The position numbers were made by a program, and so were the translations under genes. DNA of 9,196 nt from Trueperaceae bacterium. GTDB lineage: Bacteria; Deinococcota; Deinococci; Deinococcales; Trueperaceae. The stretch spans positions 1-9,196 of the forward strand of contig JAGXHO010000027.1 in NCBI GenBank assembly GCA_024636105.1, read 5' to 3'. Each line of letters opens with the position of its first letter. Position 1 is the stretch's first letter. The notes under the pieces were generated by a model. The model was not told where the DNA came from, searched no databases, and was given only the letters and a program-made list of their open reading frames with translations. This document shows positions 5,608-9,196 of the stretch, one piece after another.

Positions 5608-6924
5608 TCAGAACACGAGCATCGCGATCGAGAGCACGAAGATCACCCACAGCGTCAGCGACATCTTCGCGATCTTGCCGGTGAGCACCTGCAGCACCAC
5701 GTGCGTGAGGAAGCCGAAGACGATCCCCTCGCTGATCGAGTAGGTGAAGGGGATCGCCACCATCGCGACGAACGCCGGCACCACCACTTCGTAGTCGTTC
5801 CAATCGACGCCCTTGAGGGTGCTCATCATGAACAGCCCCACCAGCACCAGGATGGGCGCGGTGGCGACCGACGGGATCAGCCCCAGCAGCGGCGAGAAGA
5901 ACATGAACGGCAAGAAGAGCAGGCCGGCCACGACCGCGGTGAGTCCGGAGCGACCGCCGGCTTCGACCCCGGCCGCCGACTCGATGTAGGCGGTGCCGGG
6001 CGAGGTGCCGAGGAGGCCCGAGATGGTCGTGGAGACGCCGTCGACCAGGAGCGCCTTGCCGGCGTTCTTGGGGTGGCCCTCGGCGTCGGTGAGGCCGGCG
6101 ACCTTGGTCACGCCCACGAAGGTCGAGATCGAGTCGAAGAGGTCGGTGAAGAGCAGCGCGAAGACCGGCGCAATCAGGCTCGCCGACAGCAGACCGCCGA
6201 AGTCGAGCGCGAACACCGTCTCCAGCGACGGCCAGGCGACGAGCGCGGTGGGCACGAAGACCTGGTTCTCGACCCAGCCGACCGACTGGAACACCAGCGT
6301 GAGCGCCGAGGTCGCGACGATCGACAAGATCAGCGCGCCCGGTACCTTGCGGATCATCAGGAACGCGGCGAGCACGAGGCCGACGAAGAACAGCACGTAC
6401 GTCGCCGAGAAGCCACCGAAGGCGACGGTCGTGGCCGGCGAGGAGACGATCACGCCGGCGTTGATCATGCCGATGAGCGCCAGGAACAGCCCGATCCCGG
6501 CCGCCACCCCGATGCGCACGCCGGTGGGCACCGCTCGAACGATCGCTTCGCGCAGGTTCAGGCCGGGGAGCGAGAGCACCACGAACACCACGCCCGACAG
6601 GAAGACCGCCGCGAGCGCCGTCTGCCACGAGAGGCCCATGCCGAGCACGAGGGTGTAGGCGAAGAAGGCGTTGAGCCCCATGCCGGGCGCGAGCGCCACC
6701 GGCAGGTTCGCGTAGAGCCCCATGAAGATGCTCGACAGGCCGGCCACCAGCACGGTCGCGAAGAGCGCGCCGTCGATCGGCACCCCCGCGTCGCCCAGGA
6801 TGAGCGGGTTGACGATGATGATGTACGCCATCGTCAGGAAGGTCGTGAGGCCGGCGATGGCCTCGACGCGCACGTTCGTGCCGAGCGCGCGTAGGTCGAA
6901 GAAGCGTTCCAAGCGTCCGTTCAT
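5608..6924 (-). CDS. NCS2/AzgA-like nucleobase permease (adenine/guanine/hypoxanthine)
   Basis: This is a 438-residue, very hydrophobic protein with about 12-14 membrane segments. The N-terminus EAIAGLTTFLTMAYIIIVNP (21-40) and ALAPGMGLNAFFAYT (about 77-91) are hallmarks of the AzgA/PbuG branch of the nucleobase-cation symporter-2 fold. LFDSISTFVGV (about 261-271) and GTSPGTAYIESAAGVEAGGR (about 305-324) are the substrate-site segments. Members take up purine bases with protons. Which base is carried cannot be decided here. The start is ATG 6924 with GGGAGGGG (6940-6933) 8 nt upstream. A TATCAT box (6997-6992) would give a leader of about 60 nt. I looked there for a purine riboswitch and saw no matching pattern. 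It is divergent from the MFS gene. Confidence 0.92.
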   Translation of the reverse strand: MNGRLERFFDLRALGTNVRVEAIAGLTTFLTMAYIIIVNPLILGDAGVPIDGALFATVLVAGLSSIFMGLYANLPVALAPGMGLNAFFAYTLVLGMGLSWQTALAAVFLSGVVFVVLSLPGLNLREAIVRAVPTGVRIGVAAGIGLFLALIGMINAGVIVSSPATTVAFGGFSATYVLFFVGLVLAAFLMIRKVPGALILSIVATSALTLVFQSVGWVENQVFVPTALVAWPSLETVFALDFGGLLSASLIAPVFALLFTDLFDSISTFVGVTKVAGLTDAEGHPKNAGKALLVDGVSTTISGLLGTSPGTAYIESAAGVEAGGRSGLTAVVAGLLFLPFMFFSPLLGLIPSVATAPILVLVGLFMMSTLKGVDWNDYEVVVPAFVAMVAIPFTYSISEGIVFGFLTHVVLQVLTGKIAKMSLTLWVIFVLSIAMLVF

Positions 6925-7086
6925 GGTGGGGTCCCCTCCCGGCGTCGGTCCGGCGGCGTGGCGCCGATCCGCGCGTCATCTTCCGCCGCAGATGATAAAC
7001 GCATGAGGAACCCAGGGGATGGGGACGCCGCGGAAATCGGGGCACCGCCGGCCGCGGCACGCGGTTCGGTCGGGCGGCCCCCGGCG

Positions 7087-7092
7087 TAGCAT
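7087..7092 (+). promoter_or_regulatory. -10 box (TAGCAT) for the leaderless MFS gene
   Basis: TAGCAT ends 7 nt before GTG 7100. TTCGGT at 7065-7070 is a weak -35 candidate with a 16-nt spacer. There is no Shine-Dalgarno before the GTG. The box supports the start at 7100 rather than the upstream in-frame ATG at 7019, which would make this promoter part of the coding region. Confidence 0.6.
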
Positions 7093-7099
7093 CGGCAGC

Positions 7100-8362
7100 G
7101 TGCGGACGCCGACCCCGACGCCCCCCGAGCGCGCCGCGCCGGTAGCCGCCGCGCCCGCGCTCCCATGGGCGCGCCTCCTCGGCATCGCCACCGGTTCGCT
7201 CGCGCTCGCGGCGATCTGGAGCCTCTACAACGTCTTCATGCCGCTCTTGCTCGGCGCCTTCCTCGAGAGCCGGGCCGCGCGCGGGGCGATCATGGGGCTC
7301 GACAACGTGGTCGCGCTGCTGCTGATCCCGGTGGTGGGCGCCTGGTCCGATCGGGTGCGCGGGCGGTGGGGTCGGCGGTTGCCCTTCCTGCTCGCGGGCG
7401 TGCCCGTCGCCGCGCTCGCCTTCGCCACCCTGCCGTGGGTCGGTATGGCGCTGTGGCTGCTGATCGCGGTCGACGTCGTCTTCCTGCTCGCGATCACCGC
7501 GTACCGGGCGCCGCTCATAGCGCTGATGCCCGACCACGTGGCGCCGGAGGCGCGGCCATTGGCCAACGGCGCGATCACCTTGATGGGGGCCGTGGGGGGC
7601 GTGGTCGCCCTGATTGGGCTGGCGCCTCTGGCAGAGCGCGTGCCTGGGCTCCCGTTCGCCGCCATGCCCTTCGCGATCGCGGCGGCGCTGGCGCTCGCGG
7701 CGTTGGCCGTGGTGGTCGCGAGCAGCCTCCGGCACCCGCCCCACGTCGAGGACGGCGCGGTCGCCGGCGACGCCGCGCCGCCGCGAGCGCTGCTGCGCGA
7801 TCTGCGGGCGGCGTGGTCGGACGCTCCGATCGGCGCGCGACCGCTCCTGGCCGGGCTGTTCTTCGCCTTCTTCGGGTTCGCTGCAGTGGAGGCGCAGTTC
7901 AGCGCCTTCGCCACCGAGGCGCTGGGGGTGGGGGCGGGGCGCGCCGGTACCTTGCTGGGCGTCGCGAGCGCGGCGTTCGTTCTGGCGGCGTTGCCCGTCG
8001 GCGCCCTCGCGCGGCGGGTGGGGGAGGGCGTGGCGATGCGCGCCGGCGTTGTCCTGGTCGTGCTGTTGTTGCCCGTCGCCGGCGTGCTCGGCGACGGCCC
8101 CGCGCTCGCGGCCGTGCTCGCGGGCTTCGGCGCCGGTTGGGCGCTGCTCCTCGTGCCCGCGTACCCGTTGGTGGCCGACCTCGGCGGGCGCGAGCGGGTT
8201 GGCCTCTTCACCGGCCTCTACTACCTGGTCGGGTCCAGCGCCGCCATCGCCGCGCCGGCGTTGGCCGGCGCGGCGATGGACGCCTTGGGCGACCGGGCGC
8301 TCTTCGGCGTCGCGACGCTCGCCTTCGCCGCGGCCGGCGTCGCCTGGAGGCGCGCGGCGTGA
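7100..8362 (+). CDS. MFS transporter, SUC/SLC45-like
   Basis: This is a 420-residue protein with about 12 transmembrane helices in two halves, split by a polar loop near residues 212-250. After a Pro-rich cytoplasmic start, helix 1 (LARLLGIATG onward) is followed by the loop-2 signature GLDNVVALLLIPVVGAWSDR (66-85) and GRWGRRLPFLLAG (88-100). This D-N-x-x-A-x-x-x-x-P-x-x-G-x-x-S-D-R with a following R-W-G-R-R-x-P-F is typical of the sugar-carrier branch that includes plant sucrose and SLC45 transporters and many bacterial relatives. LFTGLYYLVGSSAAIAAPAL near the end also fits. A sugar substrate is plausible but unproven. GTG 7100 is preferred because of the adjoining -10 box. It is divergent from the nucleobase permease and followed by the CAP lipoprotein 71 bp later. 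Confidence 0.88.
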   Translation: MRTPTPTPPERAAPVAAAPALPWARLLGIATGSLALAAIWSLYNVFMPLLLGAFLESRAARGAIMGLDNVVALLLIPVVGAWSDRVRGRWGRRLPFLLAGVPVAALAFATLPWVGMALWLLIAVDVVFLLAITAYRAPLIALMPDHVAPEARPLANGAITLMGAVGGVVALIGLAPLAERVPGLPFAAMPFAIAAALALAALAVVVASSLRHPPHVEDGAVAGDAAPPRALLRDLRAAWSDAPIGARPLLAGLFFAFFGFAAVEAQFSAFATEALGVGAGRAGTLLGVASAAFVLAALPVGALARRVGEGVAMRAGVVLVVLLLPVAGVLGDGPALAAVLAGFGAGWALLLVPAYPLVADLGGRERVGLFTGLYYLVGSSAAIAAPALAGAAMDALGDRALFGVATLAFAAAGVAWRRAA

Positions 8363-8421
8363 GCGGAACGCGACGGGTGCCCGATGGGGTCGGTCTCACC
8401 GAGCGGCGCGCGCCACTCGGC

Positions 8422-8427
8422 TAGCGT
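8422..8427 (+). promoter_or_regulatory. -10 box (TAGCGT) for the leaderless CAP-domain gene
   Basis: TAGCGT ends 6 nt before GTG 8434, with no Shine-Dalgarno and no evident -35. It indicates an own promoter for the CAP gene despite the gene lying close behind the MFS gene on the same strand. Confidence 0.55.
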
Positions 8428-8433
8428 GGCGCC

Positions 8434-8934
8434 GTGCGCCCTCGCGCCGCAACGCACCGGATCGCCTCGCTCCTCGCGGCGGTGCTCCTCCTCGCCGCGT
8501 GCGGCGCTACCGCACCGTCGACCCCGGCCCCCGACGGCGTCGCCGCCCAGTTGCTCGCCGAGGTGAACGCCGCGCGCACGGCGGGGCGGGTGTGCGGCGG
8601 CCGCGGTTCCTTCGCGCCGACCCACGCACTGACGCTGGAGCCGCGCCTCACGGCCGCGGCGCAGGACCATTCCGACGACATGTACGCCCGCCGGACGATG
8701 AGCCACACCGGTGGCGATGGCAGCGGCCCGGGGCAGCGGATCGCTCGTACTGGATACGCGAGCGCGACGTGGGGTGAGAACGTGGCCGCCGGGTACGCGT
8801 CGGTGGACGCGGCGATGGCTGGGTGGCTCGGCAGCGACGGCCACTGCGCCAACCTCATGAACCCTGGGTTCACGGAGTTCGGCGCGGGCGAGACCGAGCG
8901 CTACTGGACGCAGGTGTTCGCGCGCCCACGCTAG
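8434..8934 (+). CDS. CAP-domain (SCP-like) lipoprotein
   Basis: This is a 166-residue protein. Residues 1-23 are a lipoprotein signal with the lipobox L-A-A-C (Cys23) and a short Thr/Pro/Ala linker. Residues 38-164 are a complete CAP/SCP domain: LLAEVNAARTAG (40-51), LEPRLTAAAQDHSDDM (68-83), MSHTG (89-93), GYASATWGENVAAGY (107-121), MAGWLGSDGHCANLMNPGF (128-146) and YWTQVFARP (157-165). The likely CAP-cavity residues His91, Glu115, His137 and Glu148 are all present. Cys54 and Cys138 could form a disulfide. Bacterial CAP-domain proteins are extracytoplasmic and their activity is generally unknown. The S-D-G-H-C core replaces the more common S-P-G-H-C. The GTG start is fixed by the -10 box 6 nt upstream and by the signal sequence. 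Confidence 0.93.
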   Translation: MRPRAATHRIASLLAAVLLLAACGATAPSTPAPDGVAAQLLAEVNAARTAGRVCGGRGSFAPTHALTLEPRLTAAAQDHSDDMYARRTMSHTGGDGSGPGQRIARTGYASATWGENVAAGYASVDAAMAGWLGSDGHCANLMNPGFTEFGAGETERYWTQVFARPR

Positions 8935-8943
8935 GTGCCCGGT

Positions 8944-8949
8944 TAGGCT
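8944..8949 (+). promoter_or_regulatory. -10-like box (TAGGCT) before an orphan GTG start
   Basis: TAGGCT ends 7 nt before GTG 8957, repeating the leaderless arrangement seen at four other starts. The reading frame behind it runs into a gene on the other strand, so the box may be a relic of a lost gene or may be accidental. Confidence 0.35.
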
Positions 8950-8956
8950 CGCCCTC

Positions 8957-9004
8957 GTGATCAGCGTGCTCTACCGCGTGTTCGCCGCGTTCGAGGGGCG
9001 GACG
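8957..9004 (+). pseudogene. Possible remnant of a leaderless gene start (16 codons)
   Basis: GTG 8957 opens a frame reading VISVLYRVFAAFEGRT in which every one of the first 16 codons ends in G or C, as real genes here do. At 9005 it meets the stop of the minus-strand gene, and the third-position bias vanishes at once (TCA, CAA, GAA, CGT, CTT). The frame stays open to the window end, but that stretch is codon-aligned antisense to the minus-strand gene and so is expected to lack stops. A promoter plus a plausible N-terminus without a body suggests a gene truncated by rearrangement. A short peptide gene or chance are alternatives. I cannot identify the parent family. Confidence 0.3.
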
Positions 9005-9196
9005 TCAGGCGCGCAAGAACCCCAGCGCCGTCTTGGCGATCGCCCCCAGGTCGAAACTGAACAGGTGGCGCTGCCAGAACAGTTCCTGCTTGTCGCTCAC
9101 CGTCGACTCGTTGAAGCGCGCGATCTCACCGCGCAGGGCGGGGTCGGCGGAGAGGTCGGCGCCGACGGCGAGCGCGGTGTTGAGGCGGGCCCGCAG
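9005..9196 (-). CDS. Unidentified protein, C-terminal 63 residues (window edge)
   Basis: The reverse strand is open from the window edge to TGA at 9007-9005. It encodes 63 residues with typical high-GC codon use: LRARLNTALAVGADLSADPA, then LRGEIARFNESTVSDKQELF and WQRHLFSFDLGAIAKTALGF, ending LRA. It looks mainly helical with a mixture of charged and hydrophobic residues and a fairly hydrophobic end. The start and most of the gene lie beyond the window, and I do not recognise the family. The codon bias and clean termination make it a real gene and not a shadow. It converges on the CAP-domain gene, with the short orphan start at 8957 in between. Confidence 0.6.
   Translation of the reverse strand: MRARLNTALAVGADLSADPALRGEIARFNESTVSDKQELFWQRHLFSFDLGAIAKTALGFLRA

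Noticed and set aside
6925..7000. Purine riboswitch in the permease leader
   Set aside because: The leader lacks the conserved purine-aptamer junction bases and the expected paired loops. Only a -10-like box and a Shine-Dalgarno were seen.
7019..7099. Upstream ATG extending the MFS protein by 27 residues
   Set aside because: The extension is Arg/Gly-rich, has no Shine-Dalgarno and would swallow the TAGCAT promoter box. GTG 7100 fits better.
5546..7744. 732-codon open frame on the minus strand across the permease and MFS genes
   Set aside because: It overlaps two clear genes in other frames, and its composition (Arg, Gly, Pro, His runs) is that of a frame-shifted high-GC shadow with no domain.
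9005..9196. Plus-strand open frame continuing from GTG 8957 to the window end as a real 80-codon gene
   Set aside because: Past 9004 the frame is codon-aligned antisense to the minus-strand gene and loses the G/C third-position bias, so openness is expected by chance.

Overview
The window is GC-rich (roughly 70%) bacterial chromosomal DNA with strong third-position G/C bias, dense gene packing and short intergenic gaps. No rRNA, tRNA, transposase, CRISPR array or phage gene is visible. Several plus-strand genes begin with GTG or ATG 6-7 nt after a TANNNT box and have no Shine-Dalgarno sequence, so they look leaderless. That habit is well known in Deinococcota and Actinomycetota. The short signal peptide of the first gene, cleaved after an AFA-Q site, and the simple lipoboxes lean towards a high-GC Deinococcota relative such as the Trueperaceae. 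The SPFH protein also closely resembles actinobacterial relatives from memory, so this placement is an inference.

Layout. (1) At 1-1337 on the minus strand is a compact operon: an SPFH/band-7 membrane protein, then a small ribbon-helix-helix (RHH) DNA-binding protein, then the 5' end of a secreted protein. The RHH gene is preceded by a 5-codon mini-ORF, and the secreted gene overlaps the RHH stop by ATGA. An AT-rich island upstream of the SPFH gene holds two 7-bp direct repeats exactly 11 bp apart, a plausible operator for the RHH protein. (2) At 1448-2104 on the plus strand are a 54-residue two-helix membrane protein and a small lipoprotein. (3) At 2124-2936 on the minus strand is a membrane-anchored protein resembling DUF6544. 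It is divergent from an inositol-monophosphatase-family enzyme at 3064-3909, which converges on an NAD-dependent epimerase-like gene at 3925-4887. (4) At 4997-5574 is a complete mazEF toxin-antitoxin pair with a perfect 15-bp palindrome in its promoter. (5) At 5608-6924 on the minus strand is an AzgA/PbuG-like nucleobase permease, divergent from an MFS transporter at 7100-8362. (6) At 8434-8934 is a CAP-domain lipoprotein. It is followed by a short orphan gene start at 8957 that runs head-on into the 3' end of an unidentified minus-strand gene (9005-9196, cut by the window edge).

Most neighbours look like independent housekeeping or accessory single genes. Real multi-gene units are the SPFH-RHH-secreted operon and mazEF. 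The most interesting signals are the SPFH-RHH operon with its candidate operator and mini-ORF coupling, and the consistent leaderless promoter spacing, which also fixes several GTG start codons. Long overlapping open frames on opposite strands are shadows caused by high GC.
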